A stretch of DNA of 50,328 bases from Streptoalloteichus hindustanus (GCF_900129375.1 NZ_FQVN01000022.1:1-50328), one strand, 5' to 3'. Numbered from the stretch's first letter, positions 33,478 to 42,422 are shown. Notes: generated by a model not told the origin, from the sequence alone. Made by a program: numbers and translations.

Positions 33478-35451
33478 TCACTTTCGGTCGGTCCCCCTCG
33501 GGGAGCTGTCGGGCAGGGCCCGGAACACCACGTGCAGCACGGCGTCGACCGCCTTCGGGGCGACGGCGTAGGCGGCCTGCGCGACCGTGCCCAGCGGCCG
33601 GCTCACCCGCTTCGGGCGCCGCACGAGCGCGTCGACCACCCACCGCGCGGCCTGTTCCGGCGTGGCGGCGGGAAACCGCTCGTAGATCGCGGTGGGCTTG
33701 ATCATCGGCGTGCGCACCAACGGCATCAGCACGGTCGTGAACGTGACCCCGTCGCCGAGCGACTCGGCGGCGGCCACCCGGCTGAAGGCGTCGAGCGCGG
33801 CCTTGGACCCCAGGTAGGCCGCGTACCGGGGCGAGCCCACCTGGAGCCCCTGGGTGGAGATGTTCACGACGTGGCCGAAGCGCCGCGCGGCCATGTGGGG
33901 GAGGAGGCCGAGCACGAGCCGCACCGGCGCGAAGTAGTTGATGGCCATCGTCCGCTCGAAGTCGTGCGGCCGGTCCCCGGACTGCCGCAGCGACCGCCGG
34001 ATGGACCGCCCGGCGTTGTTGACGAGCATGTCGATGCCGCCGCCGTCGGCCGTGTGGTCCGAGACCATGCGCTTCACCAGCGCGTCCACGGCCTCGCCGT
34101 CGGTGAGGTCGCAGGGGTAGCAGTGCGCGACGCCACCCGCGGCCGCGATCTCCGCCCGCACCTTCTCCAACTCCTCCGCGCGGCGCGCGACGAGCAGCGG
34201 AACGGCGCCGAGCCGGGCCACGGCGAGTGCGGTGGCGCGGCCGATCCCGGACGACGCGCCGGTGATCACGATCCGCCGGCCCACGAGCGCGCCGTCGGGG
34301 TGCGGTCGTCGGGCCCGGTGCGGGTCCAGCCGCTCGGCCCAGTACCGCCACAGCACGGCGGCGTACTCGGCCAGCGGCGGCACGCTCAGCCCGGAGCCGG
34401 CGAGCGCCCTCCTGGTGGCGGTGTCGTCGAAGACGGCCGGAAATCCCATGTGCCGCACCGCTTCGACGGGGACGTCGACCTCGGCCAGCAGGCGTTTCGC
34501 GGTGAGGGCGCGGGGAAGCCGGCCGTTGAGCGCGGCGCCCAGCGACGTGACCGGACGCGCCACCGCGCGGGCCGCCCGCGACAGCGGCCCACCCCACCAC
34601 GCGGCCGCGGTCGTCACGCGCGGTGCGCCCGCTGCCGCCGCCCACGCGTCGTAGACCTCCGTCAGCGGCTGCGGTTTCGGGTTGACGAGGTGGAAGGTGC
34701 TGCCGGCGGGCTGGTCGGCGTGGATCAGGTGGTCCAGCGCGGCGACCACGTAGTCGACCGGGACGATGTTGGTGGCGCCCATGTCCGGCACGGCGAGCGG
34801 CACGCTCCTGGTCAGCCGGTGGAGCGGGCGCAGCCGGGCGAGCGCGGCGAACGCGGGGAAGAAGAAGTACGGGCCGTCGATCTTGTCCATCTCGCCGGTG
34901 CGCGAGTCGCCGACGACCACCGACGGGCGGTAGACCCGCCAGCGCACGCGGTCCTGCTCCCGCACCAGCCGCTCCGCGGCGAACTTCGTGGCGTGGTAGG
35001 GCGTTGGCAGCCGTTGCCCCAGGTCGAAGTCGGTCTCGGCGAACCGGCCGCGGTGGTCGCCGGCCACCGCCACCGACGACACGTGGTGGAACCAGCCGGC
35101 CCCGAGCTCGGCGGCCAGGTCGAGCGCGTGCGCCGTTCCGTCCACATTGGACTTCCGGTTCGCGTCGTCGTCGGCCGCGAGGTCGTACAGCGCGCCCAGG
35201 TGGACCACGTGGTCGACGCCGAGGAGCGCGTCGCGGTCGTGGTCGGCGAGGCCGAGCCCCGGCCGGGTCAGGTCGCCGACCACCTCGACCAGGCGGTCGG
35301 CCGGCCAGTCGACCGCCAGCCTGGCCAGCCGGGCCCGGGAACCCGGTCGGACCAGCACGTGCACCGTCGGCCGTTCGGGCCGCCCGAGCAGCCGACCGAC
35401 CAGCCGTCGACCGATGAAACCGGTTGCCCCGGTCACGAAGTACGTCGCCAC
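33478..35451 (-). CDS. acrA1: Two-domain acyl-CoA reductase, AcrA1-like (extended SDR plus classical SDR)
   Basis: The product has 657 residues. The N-terminal half is an extended SDR: FVTGATGFIGRRLVGRLL at residues 5-22, then HHVSSVAVAG and YHATKFAAE (catalytic YxxxK). The C-terminal half from about residue 395 is a classical SDR: VITGASSGIGRAT, NNAG, NISTQGLQ and YLGSKAA. This fused layout and length match mycobacterial AcrA1 (Rv3391), a long-chain fatty acyl-CoA reductase making aldehydes/alcohols for waxes. GTG at 35451 has GAGGAGG about 9 nt upstream. It is first in the operon, with the acyl-CoA ligase supplying substrate. Twin operators lie 29-80 bp upstream. Confidence 0.9.
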   Translation of the reverse strand: MATYFVTGATGFIGRRLVGRLLGRPERPTVHVLVRPGSRARLARLAVDWPADRLVEVVGDLTRPGLGLADHDRDALLGVDHVVHLGALYDLAADDDANRKSNVDGTAHALDLAAELGAGWFHHVSSVAVAGDHRGRFAETDFDLGQRLPTPYHATKFAAERLVREQDRVRWRVYRPSVVVGDSRTGEMDKIDGPYFFFPAFAALARLRPLHRLTRSVPLAVPDMGATNIVPVDYVVAALDHLIHADQPAGSTFHLVNPKPQPLTEVYDAWAAAAGAPRVTTAAAWWGGPLSRAARAVARPVTSLGAALNGRLPRALTAKRLLAEVDVPVEAVRHMGFPAVFDDTATRRALAGSGLSVPPLAEYAAVLWRYWAERLDPHRARRPHPDGALVGRRIVITGASSGIGRATALAVARLGAVPLLVARRAEELEKVRAEIAAAGGVAHCYPCDLTDGEAVDALVKRMVSDHTADGGGIDMLVNNAGRSIRRSLRQSGDRPHDFERTMAINYFAPVRLVLGLLPHMAARRFGHVVNISTQGLQVGSPRYAAYLGSKAALDAFSRVAAAESLGDGVTFTTVLMPLVRTPMIKPTAIYERFPAATPEQAARWVVDALVRRPKRVSRPLGTVAQAAYAVAPKAVDAVLHVVFRALPDSSPRGTDRK

Positions 35452-35479
35452 CGCCGCCTCCTCGCCCGGGATACTGCCA

Positions 35480-35531
35480 CTTCCTACTCACGAGTAGGAA
35501 GAGCTCGGGGCGAATTACTACTTTTCAGTAG
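35480..35531. promoter_or_regulatory. Two copies of a CTACT-N4-AGTAG operator
   Basis: Site 1 (35480-35501) is a palindrome with arms CTTCCTACTC and GAGTAGGAAG around AC. Site 2 (35518-35531) is CTACT-TTTC-AGTAG, with flanking TTA/GTAA continuing the symmetry. Both share CTACT-N4-AGTAG, with centres 34 bp apart. They lie just upstream of the acyl-CoA reductase start, in an AT-rich patch that must hold the promoter. Size and symmetry fit a TetR-type repressor dimer. Confidence 0.75.
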
Positions 35532-35580
35532 GTAACGGCGGTCGGCGGGCGGGCCGCCGCGCACGGTGGCCCGCCCGCTC

Positions 35581-35793
35581 TCAGTCCTCGTCGCTGACGG
35601 CGGCCACAACGGCCTCGCGCAGCGCGGCCCGTAACCGCCCCACCGCGAGCAGGGTCAGCGCCACCGCCTCGCCCGACGGCGGCACCAGCACCACCTGCCC
35701 GTCCCGCACCGACACGACGAGCTCCCGTCGACGGCCCGCGCCGTCCCGGCAGCTCACCGTCCACTCCCCTGGCCACTCCCTGGAGCCGCTCAC
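35581..35793 (-). CDS. Small conserved hypothetical protein
   Basis: The 70-residue frame reads MSGSREWPGEWTVSCRDGAG and continues into short beta-like strands (ELVVSVRDGQVVLVPPSGEA). It ends in a helix, LAVGRLRAALREAVVAAVSD. GTG at 35793 is preceded by GGGGGA at a good distance. It has no signal peptide or membrane segment. Similar small proteins are common in actinomycetes, but no function is known. It is upstream of the acrA1-like gene on the same strand, with the operators in between, so it is likely a separate unit. Confidence 0.6.
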   Translation of the reverse strand: MSGSREWPGEWTVSCRDGAGRRRELVVSVRDGQVVLVPPSGEAVALTLLAVGRLRAALREAVVAAVSDED

Positions 35794-35921
35794 GTCCCCC
35801 GACCTCCCACCTTCTCGTCGGATCCACTCCGTTGGAGCGGGACGACCGACGGTGGCCCCCGTGACGGGCGGCGGGCGCGAAATCCCCCGAATTGGGCCGA
35901 GCGGACGACAGGCGCGGGCGC

Positions 35922-35927
35922 TAGCGT
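35922..35927 (+). promoter_or_regulatory. Candidate -10 box for the flavoprotein gene
   Basis: TAGCGT lies 38 nt before the ATG at 35965, with GGGAGGA as Shine-Dalgarno in between. It resembles the TAGCGT box found before the iniB-like gene. Confidence 0.4.
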
Positions 35928-35964
35928 CGGCTGCGCGGGCTCATCCTGATCACGGGAGGACGCG

Positions 35965-37194
35965 ATGGCGCGGCCGGGGCGGATCGTCATCATCGGCGCG
36001 GGACTGGCCGGTGCGTCGGCCGCGGGTTCCTTGCGGGACAACGGTTTCACCGGCGAGATCCGGCTGATCGGCCAGGAGGCGCACCCGCCCTACGAGCTCC
36101 CCCCGCTGTCCAAGGGACTGCTGCTCGGCCAGGTCGACGAACCCGACTGGGTGCACGAGCCCGACTACTACGCGGCCCACGAGATCGAGCACCGCCGGGG
36201 CGTCACCGCCGTCCGGCTGCGCCCCGCCGACCGCGTCGTGGACACCGACGACGGCGAGGAGATCCGCTACGACCTCCTCCTGCTGGCCACCGGCTCCCGC
36301 CCGCGCACCCTCGACGTCCCCGGCGCGCACCTGGCCGGCATCCGCACGCTGCGCACGCTGGACGACTCGCTCGCCCTGCGCGAGGACCTGCGCCGACGCC
36401 CCCGGGTCGTGGTGGTCGGCGCCGGCTGGATCGGCTGCGAGGTGGCGGCGGCGGCCCGCGCGCACGGCGCCGAGGTCACGGTCGTCGCGCCCGAACCGCT
36501 GCCCCTCGTCCGCGTGCTCGGCGAGCGGATGGGCGAGGTGTTCCGCGACCTGCACGCCGAACAGGGCGTGACCTGGCGACTGGGCACGGGCGTCACCGGC
36601 TTCGACGGCGACGAGCGGGTGCGGGCGGTCCGGCTCTCGGACGGCGCCTCCCTGCCCGCCGACCTCGTCGTGCTCGGCGTCGGCGCGGCGCCCCGGCTGA
36701 CCCTGGCCGCCGAGGCGGGGTTGGCGGTGACCGACGAGGTCCCCGGAGGCGGCGTGGCCGTCGACGAGCGCCTGCGGACCTCCGCCCCCGAGATCTACGC
36801 CGCCGGCGACGTCGCCGCGCACCACCACCCGCGCTACGGCCGGCGCGTCCGCGTCGAGCACTGGGCCAACGCCAAGGAGCAGGGGCGGCACGTCGGGGAG
36901 ACCCTCCTCGGCTCGCCGACGCCCTACCAGGCCACGCCGTACTTCTTCACCGACCAGTACGACCTGGGCATGGAGTTCCGCGGCCTGGCCCGCCCCGAGG
37001 ACGAGGTCGTGGTGCGGGGCGACCTCCGCGCCCGCGAGTTCGTCGCCTTCTGGCTGCGGGAGGGGCACGTGCACGCGGCGATGAACGTCAACACCTGGGA
37101 CGACGGCGACGCCCTCCAGGCCCTCGTCGACAACCAGGCCCCGGTGGTCGTCGAGGACCTCCAGGAAGCCGACCTCCCCAGCCTCATCCCCTGA
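35965..37194 (+). CDS. FAD-dependent ferredoxin/rubredoxin reductase-like oxidoreductase
   Basis: The 409-residue protein has an N-terminal FAD site IVIIGAGLAGASAAGSLR, the motif ELPPLSKGLLLG, LLLATGSRPR and a second Rossmann site VVVVGAGWIGCEVAAAAR for NAD(P)H. The FAD-ribityl motif EIYAAGDVAAHHH follows, then a C-terminal dimerisation domain. This is the oxygenase-coupled ferredoxin reductase family, which passes electrons from NAD(P)H to a ferredoxin serving P450s or dioxygenases. No ferredoxin gene is in the window. ATG at 35965 has GGGAGGA 6 nt upstream. Confidence 0.93.
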   Translation: MARPGRIVIIGAGLAGASAAGSLRDNGFTGEIRLIGQEAHPPYELPPLSKGLLLGQVDEPDWVHEPDYYAAHEIEHRRGVTAVRLRPADRVVDTDDGEEIRYDLLLLATGSRPRTLDVPGAHLAGIRTLRTLDDSLALREDLRRRPRVVVVGAGWIGCEVAAAARAHGAEVTVVAPEPLPLVRVLGERMGEVFRDLHAEQGVTWRLGTGVTGFDGDERVRAVRLSDGASLPADLVVLGVGAAPRLTLAAEAGLAVTDEVPGGGVAVDERLRTSAPEIYAAGDVAAHHHPRYGRRVRVEHWANAKEQGRHVGETLLGSPTPYQATPYFFTDQYDLGMEFRGLARPEDEVVVRGDLRAREFVAFWLREGHVHAAMNVNTWDDGDALQALVDNQAPVVVEDLQEADLPSLIP

Positions 37195-37212
37195 CGCGGT
37201 GGTTTGGGTGCC

Positions 37213-37229
37213 GTAGGTCCAACACCTAC
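37213..37229. promoter_or_regulatory. Short inverted repeat before the membrane-protein gene
   Basis: GTAGGT-CCAAC-ACCTAC is a perfect 6-bp-arm inverted repeat 11 bp before the GTG at 37241. The gene lacks a Shine-Dalgarno, so the repeat overlaps the likely promoter of a leaderless or short-leader message and may be an operator. Confidence 0.35.
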
Positions 37230-37240
37230 GTTCTTCCCCC

Positions 37241-37705
37241 GTGACCTACCCCCGCCGCCGGAGCCTCCACGCCACCCGAACCCAGGAGACACCGATCGAG
37301 GTCGACGTGGCCTGCGCGCTGTGGGTGGGGGTGGGTGGGCTGACGCTTCTCGTCTGGTGTGTCCTCGGTTTCCTGCGGGACGACGTCCTGTACGAGGCGC
37401 GGAAGGGTTTGGACGTCACCAAAGCGGACCTGTCGTGGGTGGAGCTGAAGGTCAACCTCGTCCTCGCGGTCCTTCCGGTGGTGGCGCTCCTGGTCATGTG
37501 GCTGGCGGTCAGGATGAAGGCCGGCCGGCGCTGGGCACGGGCGGCGTTGCTGTTGGTCGCAGTCGTCTTCGTGCTGAGATTCCCCTCTCTCCAGGGGAAC
37601 TGGGTGGCATTCGTGCTGCTCGTCGTTGTGGCGGGCGCGACCGTGCTGATGTATGCCCGGGGTGCGAACAGGTACTTCCACGCCGTGCGGACCGCGACGC
37701 GGTGA
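37241..37705 (+). CDS. Four-helix integral membrane protein, unknown function
   Basis: The 154-residue protein has a basic N-terminus and four predicted membrane helices: about 24-45 (ALWVGVGGLTLLVWCVLGFL), 71-90 (VNLVLAVLPVVALLVMWLAV), 98-113 and 120-138 (WVAFVLLVVVAGATVLMY). A charged loop of about 25 residues separates helices 1 and 2. No catalytic motif is visible. GTG at 37241 has no Shine-Dalgarno, so a leaderless start is likely. It converges on the FAD monooxygenase gene with 12 bp between stops. Confidence 0.72.
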   Translation: MTYPRRRSLHATRTQETPIEVDVACALWVGVGGLTLLVWCVLGFLRDDVLYEARKGLDVTKADLSWVELKVNLVLAVLPVVALLVMWLAVRMKAGRRWARAALLLVAVVFVLRFPSLQGNWVAFVLLVVVAGATVLMYARGANRYFHAVRTATR

Positions 37706-37717
37706 TTCCCCGGTCTC

Positions 37718-38863
37718 TCAGGGGCCGGAAGTGCCGAGCAGGCGACGGAGCGCTGTCGTGATCATCCACTGTGGAGTGTGGGCGAGCAGGCCGTCGCGGA
37801 GGTCGACGGCCCACGGGCGCGGGCGGCGGTGCGGCGAGCCGGCGAGCCAGGAGAGTCGGGCGACGCGGTTCGCTCGTGGCCGTCGCACCTGGTCGTAGCG
37901 GTGCAGCGCCTCGGTCAGAGCGGGTTCGGCGCGCAGGGCGAGGCTGAGGACCGCGGCGTCCTCCAGCGCCTGGCCGGCCTCCTGGCCGAGTGCGGGCGGC
38001 ATGGCGTGGGCGGCGTCGCCGAGCAGGGCGACGCGCCCGCGCACGTAGCGGCGTGGCAGGGGGCGCAGGACCTCGACGGGACGGGCGGTTGGCGGGTTGT
38101 CGCCGGTGGCGGCGAGGATGCGGGGGACGGGTTCTGGCCAGTGGCCGAACCGCTCGCGCAGGGCGCGGAGATCGTCGCGCTCACCGGGTTCGGGAGGTGG
38201 AGTGACGGCGTACCAGGCAAAACCGCCGTCGGCCAGCGGCGCGATGCCGAATGTCTCGCCGCGCCCCCACATCTCGCCACACCACTCCGGTGGGTCCTGC
38301 TCCCGGGAAACCACGCCGTGCCAACGCATTCCGTCCAGCCGTCGGGCTCGCGGGCGGCTGTCCACCTCGGGGCGGAGCGCGCTGACCGGTCCGCCGGCCG
38401 CGACGACCAGGTCGGTCAGGTGGTCGACGCCGTCCCCGCGACGCACCACAACGCGGGTGGAGGTCTCCCGGACACCGATCACCTTGGCTGCTGGCAGCAC
38501 CTGGTCGGCGCCCAGGGCGTGCAGCAGCAGGCGGTGGACTTCCGTGTGGGGCAGGACGATCGGGGCGACGCCCCGCGCCACGAGCGGGTCGAGCCGGATC
38601 AGCGGGCGTCCGTCGAGGTCGAACACGCCGGAGTTCGCCGGCCAGGCGGCGCGGCGCGCCTCCCGGAGTCGCCCCGGGCACAGCAACTCCAACGCCCTCA
38701 GAGCCCTGGGCCACAGCGCGACGGGCCACAGGGCGACGCCCTCGTTCCGCTCCTCGCCCTCCTCGTGGTCCTCGTCGAGCACCCGGACCCGCCACCCGGC
38801 GCGGCGGAGCCCGAGAGCGGCGGCGAGGCCACCGATTCCGGCTCCGATCACCAGGGCGTCCAT
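37718..38863 (-). CDS. FAD-dependent monooxygenase (PHBH fold)
   Basis: The 381-residue protein begins [20 protein letters not shown] (FAD GxGxxG) and has an R-containing [14 protein letters not shown] segment. It ends its FAD domain with [20 protein letters not shown], then AGQALEDA, which is the GD motif of group A flavin monooxygenases. These hydroxylate aromatic or polyketide substrates using NAD(P)H and oxygen. The substrate is unknown. ATG at 38863 is chosen because it starts the FAD motif; longer frames extend into the divergent control region. It is divergent from the GH109-like gene across a 134-bp gap. Confidence 0.88.
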   Translation of the reverse strand: MDALVIGAGIGGLAAALGLRRAGWRVRVLDEDHEEGEERNEGVALWPVALWPRALRALELLCPGRLREARRAAWPANSGVFDLDGRPLIRLDPLVARGVAPIVLPHTEVHRLLLHALGADQVLPAAKVIGVRETSTRVVVRRGDGVDHLTDLVVAAGGPVSALRPEVDSRPRARRLDGMRWHGVVSREQDPPEWCGEMWGRGETFGIAPLADGGFAWYAVTPPPEPGERDDLRALRERFGHWPEPVPRILAATGDNPPTARPVEVLRPLPRRYVRGRVALLGDAAHAMPPALGQEAGQALEDAAVLSLALRAEPALTEALHRYDQVRRPRANRVARLSWLAGSPHRRPRPWAVDLRDGLLAHTPQWMITTALRRLLGTSGP

Positions 38864-38931
38864 ATCCCGACCGTAGTGACCGTCGGTCGTCGGCGCACCG
38901 CCGCGATTCGCCCGATCGTCCGCTGGTGAGG

Positions 38932-38987
38932 TTGCGCGATGTTGTGCGAATCTGCGTCGTGTTCCCCTCTTTCGCGCAAATTCGCAC
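38932..38987. promoter_or_regulatory. Four interleaved half-sites between monooxygenase and GH109-like genes
   Basis: TTGCGCGA (38932-38939) and GTGCGAAT (38944-38951) are matched by their complements TCGCGCAA (38972-38979) and ATTCGCAC (38980-38987). Each pair is a perfect 8-bp inverted repeat and the two are interleaved. The block ends 10 bp before the GH109-like ATG. This is the look of a repressor-controlled sugar-utilisation promoter (DeoR/ROK type), but the regulator gene is not nearby. Confidence 0.6.
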
Positions 38988-38997
38988 AGGAGGCCGC

Positions 38998-40398
38998 ATG
39001 GACGAGCGTGGGACCGAGCTGTCCCGGCGGACGTTGTTCCGAACCGGCGCGGTGGCAGGCACCGCACTGGGCATGGGTGCGGCGACCGGGGCCGCGTCCG
39101 CGTCCGAGCCGCTGGCCGGCGTGGGGGAGGACGAGCGCTCGTGGCCCAGGCCGCAGGGCCGCTCGATGGTCGGCGTGCCGTTCGACCGGCACGACGAGGT
39201 GCGCGTCGGCGTGATCGGCCTCGGCAACCGGGGACTGAGCATGATCCCGCTGTTCCTCGCCGTGCCGGGCGCGCGGATCACGGCGGTGTGCGACACCAAC
39301 GCCGAGGCGGTGCGGCGCGCCGCCAGGAAGGTGTGCGACGGGGGTCAGCCGGAACCCGCCCAGTACGCCGGGGGAGAGCACGACTTCGAGAAGCTCTGCG
39401 CCCGCGACGACATCGACCTCGTGTACGTGGCCACCTCGTGGGAGTGGCACGTGCCGATGGCGCTCTCCGCGCTGCGCAACGGCAAGCACGTCGGCATCGA
39501 ATGCCCGCTGGCCATGACCCTGCGCGAGCTGTGGGAGCTGGTCGACGCCTCTGAGCGCCACCGCCGCCACTGCATCCAACTGGAGAACTGCTGCTACGGG
39601 CGCAACGAGCTCCGCGTGCTGCGCATGGCCCACGACGGCAAGTTCGGCGAGCTGCTGCACGGCGCCGGCGCCTACATCCACGACCTGCGGGAACTGATGT
39701 TCTCCGACACGTACTACGCGGGCGAGTGGCGCAGGACCTGGCACACCAGGCTCAACGGCGATCTCTACCCCACCCACGGCCTGGGGCCGGTGGCCAACTA
39801 CATGGACGTCAACCGCGGCGACCGGCTGGTCCGGATGACGGCGATGAGCACCCCGGCGCTCGGCCTCGCCGAGTACCGCCAGCAGCACGAGCAGCCCGGC
39901 GACTCCTCCTGGCGGGAGCGCTACGTCAAGGGCGACACCACGATGAGCCTCATCCAGACCGCGAAGGGCCGTGTGATCCGCCTCCAGCACGACGTCTCCA
40001 ACCCCTACCCGTACAGCCGGCTCAACCAGCTCGCCGGTACGAAGGGCGTGTTCGAGGACTACCCCGCGCGGATCTACCTGGAGCCCGACCACTCCGGCGA
40101 CCGCTGGGCGCGTTTCGAGGACTACGCCCGCTACGACCACTGGCTGTGGACCGACGTCGGCCCGGGGCCGGGCGGCCACGGCGGCATGGACTACGTGATG
40201 CTCTACCGCACCATCCAGACGATGCGGCTGGGCCTCGTCCCCGACATCGACGTCTACGACTCCGCGACGTGGAGCGCGCCGGTGGCGCTCAGCGTCGAGT
40301 CGATCCGGCGCGGCGGCGCGCCCGTGCCGTTCCCCGACTTCACCCGGGGGCGCTGGCGCGACGCCCGGCCCGGCATCGACCGCCCCAAACCCGCCTGA
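38998..40398 (+). CDS. Tat-exported Gfo/Idh/MocA oxidoreductase, GH109-like glycosidase
   Basis: The 466-residue protein has a Tat signal ([20 protein letters not shown]) and a Rossmann NAD site [20 protein letters not shown]109-like motifs follow: [44 protein letters not shown] and [22 protein letters not shown]109 enzymes are NAD+-dependent alpha-N-acetylgalactosaminidases that use a redox elimination mechanism with tightly bound cofactor, which explains Tat export. ATG at 38998 is preceded by AGGAGG; an upstream in-frame GTG at 38926 would bury the Tat motif. The substrate assignment is by family only. Confidence 0.87.
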   Translation: MDERGTELSRRTLFRTGAVAGTALGMGAATGAASASEPLAGVGEDERSWPRPQGRSMVGVPFDRHDEVRVGVIGLGNRGLSMIPLFLAVPGARITAVCDTNAEAVRRAARKVCDGGQPEPAQYAGGEHDFEKLCARDDIDLVYVATSWEWHVPMALSALRNGKHVGIECPLAMTLRELWELVDASERHRRHCIQLENCCYGRNELRVLRMAHDGKFGELLHGAGAYIHDLRELMFSDTYYAGEWRRTWHTRLNGDLYPTHGLGPVANYMDVNRGDRLVRMTAMSTPALGLAEYRQQHEQPGDSSWRERYVKGDTTMSLIQTAKGRVIRLQHDVSNPYPYSRLNQLAGTKGVFEDYPARIYLEPDHSGDRWARFEDYARYDHWLWTDVGPGPGGHGGMDYVMLYRTIQTMRLGLVPDIDVYDSATWSAPVALSVESIRRGGAPVPFPDFTRGRWRDARPGIDRPKPA

Positions 40399-40447
40399 CG
40401 GCTTGCGAACCCGCCTGTCTGACGGAAACCCGACCGGACGGACCCGG

Positions 40448-40467
40448 CCGCGGCCCTGTCGCCGCGG
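40448..40467. terminator. Possible terminator after the GH109-like gene
   Basis: CCGCGGC-CCTGTC-GCCGCGG is a 7-bp GC hairpin 50 bp after the stop. There is no T-run, so termination strength is doubtful. Confidence 0.35.
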
Positions 40468-40584
40468 TCGGACCAGTCCCGCTCGCCGATGTCGATCACT
40501 CGCCTTGGTCCGTGCTCGTGGTTTTTCCGGGCCACGCCGGACAATCCGGTGCGTCTGATCACGGAGGACTGCGAGACTGGCGCG

Positions 40585-41604
40585 GTGACCGGGATCGACG
40601 GCGTCCTGCTGCGCGCCGCGGAACTGAACCGCACTGGTCAGCACGCGGAGGCGCTGCGGCTGCTGCGCCCGGTCGTCCGGTCGCACCCGGACCACGCGGT
40701 CGCCTGGTGCCACTTCGCCGCCGCGCTCCTGGACGACGGCCAGCACGAGCCGGCGCTCAACGCCGCCCGCCGCGCCGCCGTGGTCGACCCGACCCTGGAG
40801 TGGGCGCACCGACTGGCCAGCCTGGCCCTGACCGAGATGGACCGCCCGGCCGAGGCGGTGCTCGCCGCCAGGGAGGCCGCCCGGCTGAAACCGGGGGAGT
40901 GGCGGTGCCAGGTCGCGCTGGCCGAGGCGTTGGTGGCCGACGGCCGGGCCGGCTCGACCGAGGCCGTCGAGGCCGCCCGGCACGCGGTCCGGCTCGCGCC
41001 GCACGAGGCGCGCCCCCGGGAGGTGCTCGGCGACGTGGCCCTGGCCGGCCGTCGCCTCGACGACGCCGAGCGCGCCTACCGCGACGCGCTGCGGATCGAC
41101 CCCGGCAGCGAGCACGCCGAGCTGAACCTCACCCTGGTCCGGCGGCTGCGGAGCGGGGGCAACGGCCACGCCCCCGCGCCGCCGCCCCCCGGCGTGGAGA
41201 CCGTCGCCTGGGGTCTGCTGCGGCAGGTCGCGCTCGTCCAGGGCGTGGGCGGGCTGGCGCTGCTGTTCGCCGGCTACCCCCGGCCGGGGCAGGGCCTGGC
41301 CTGGCTCGGGCTCCTGCTCTGCCTCGTCGTCGCCGCGCTCGTGCTGGCCTTCGGCCGTCGCGTGCCCGTTCCGGCGCTGCGCGGACTGCCCCGGACGTTG
41401 CCCCGCCGTCCCCTGATGGGCGTGACCGCCGTGTTGCTCGCGATCGGCTTCGTCCTGCTGCTCGTCTGGTCGGCGGTGCACGCCGTGTGGCCGCTGTCCA
41501 TCCAGGCGGTGGCGATCTCCTGGCTGACCAGCGCCCTGGCCGCGGCGGCCGTCCTCACCCACCGGGCCCTCACCCGTCTGCGGACGGACCAGGAGCGCGG
41601 CTGA
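40585..41604 (+). CDS. TPR-repeat membrane protein
   Basis: With the GTG at 40585 the protein has 339 residues. The first 180 form TPR helix pairs (LNRTGQHAEALRLLRPVV, LLDDGQHEPALNAARRAA, LAGRRLDDAERAYRDALRID). A Pro-rich linker and about four membrane helices follow (GLAWLGLLLCLVVAALVLAF, GVTAVLLAIGFVLLLVWSAV). The TPR part is probably cytoplasmic and protein-binding. The frame is open upstream to 40489. A start at 40585 is preferred because the sequence before it is not TPR-like, but no good Shine-Dalgarno exists at either site. Confidence 0.75.
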   Translation: MTGIDGVLLRAAELNRTGQHAEALRLLRPVVRSHPDHAVAWCHFAAALLDDGQHEPALNAARRAAVVDPTLEWAHRLASLALTEMDRPAEAVLAAREAARLKPGEWRCQVALAEALVADGRAGSTEAVEAARHAVRLAPHEARPREVLGDVALAGRRLDDAERAYRDALRIDPGSEHAELNLTLVRRLRSGGNGHAPAPPPPGVETVAWGLLRQVALVQGVGGLALLFAGYPRPGQGLAWLGLLLCLVVAALVLAFGRRVPVPALRGLPRTLPRRPLMGVTAVLLAIGFVLLLVWSAVHAVWPLSIQAVAISWLTSALAAAAVLTHRALTRLRTDQERG

Positions 41605-41609
41605 ACCGG

Positions 41610-41690
41610 CCCGAACCAGCGCTGGACCAGCCCGAACCAGCGCCGGACCAGCCCGCGCCAGACCCGAACCAGCTCCGGCCAGGGGCTACC
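41610..41690. repeat. Short intergenic direct repeats (about 21 bp)
   Basis: CCCGAACCAGC followed by G(C/T)(C/T)GGACCAG recurs with a period of about 21 bp for two good copies (from about 41609) and one decayed copy. It fills most of the gap between the TPR and methyltransferase genes and does not form a coding frame. Confidence 0.6.
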
Positions 41691-41735
41691 CTCGGCGTAC
41701 GAGGACCGAGGGGGCGCCGACCCGGAGGGCGTGTC

Positions 41736-42422
41736 GTGGCGCGAACGGACCGGGTGGCCCGGTGCCCGCTCGCCCGCTCCCCTCGCCGTGGCGGCCCCGC
41801 CTGCCGGGCCCACGAGGACTGGCTGAGCCAGCGGCGGGCCGAGGTCGTCGGCCCGGTCCGCGGCCGGGTGGTCGAACTGGGCGACGGCACCGGGGCGAAC
41901 CTCCCGCACTACCGGGGGCCGCGCTGGCTGCTGGTGGCCGAGCCCGACGCCGGCGCCAGGACCGTGATCGACCGGCAGGCCGCCGATCTCGGCTTCCCCG
42001 CCACTGTCGTCGCGGCCGACCCGGAGCGCCTGCCCCTGCCGGACGGCGGCGTCGACGTCGTGGTGAGCGTTCTCGCGCTCTGCGCGGTCGCCGACCTGGA
42101 CGCGACTCTGGCCGAGATCGGCCGCGTGCTCGCCCCGTGGGGCCGTCTGGTGTTCCTGGAGCACGTCCGGTCCGCCGGGTTCCCGGGCCGGTGCCAGGAC
42201 CTGGTCGCGCCCCTGTGGTCCCGGCTCGCGCGGGGCTGCCGGCCGGACCGCCGCACCGTGGCGGCGATGTCCGCCGCCGGGTTCCGGATCACCGAGGCCG
42301 AGTTCCGCGCGCCGCCGGGCCGGCTCCCGCTGGCCGGGCCCGTCGTGCGGGGCGTTGCCGCCCGGCCGGAGCGCGGGGCGTGGTGGCGCGAGACGCGGTG
42401 GCTGCGCGGCGAACGGACGTGA
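41736..42422 (+). CDS. SAM-dependent methyltransferase (class I)
   Basis: The 228-residue protein has the class I motifs: VVELGDGTGANLPHY (motif I; Gly-rich with Asp at ELGDGTG), LLVAEPDAGA (acidic end of strand 2), AADPERLPLPDGGVDVVVSV (motif II/III) and GRVLAPWGRLVFLEHV (post-motif). This matches UbiE/phospholipid methyltransferase-like enzymes. The substrate is unknown. GTG at 41736 has GGAGGG about 6 nt upstream. The same frame is open for about 2 kb upstream, but that part is a shadow of other genes. Confidence 0.88.
   Translation: MARTDRVARCPLARSPRRGGPACRAHEDWLSQRRAEVVGPVRGRVVELGDGTGANLPHYRGPRWLLVAEPDAGARTVIDRQAADLGFPATVVAADPERLPLPDGGVDVVVSVLALCAVADLDATLAEIGRVLAPWGRLVFLEHVRSAGFPGRCQDLVAPLWSRLARGCRPDRRTVAAMSAAGFRITEAEFRAPPGRLPLAGPVVRGVAARPERGAWWRETRWLRGERT

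Noticed and set aside
39726-42422. 898-codon plus-strand frame
   Set aside because: Only the last 228 codons (from 41736) are a real methyltransferase; the rest is out of frame with the GH109-like and TPR genes.
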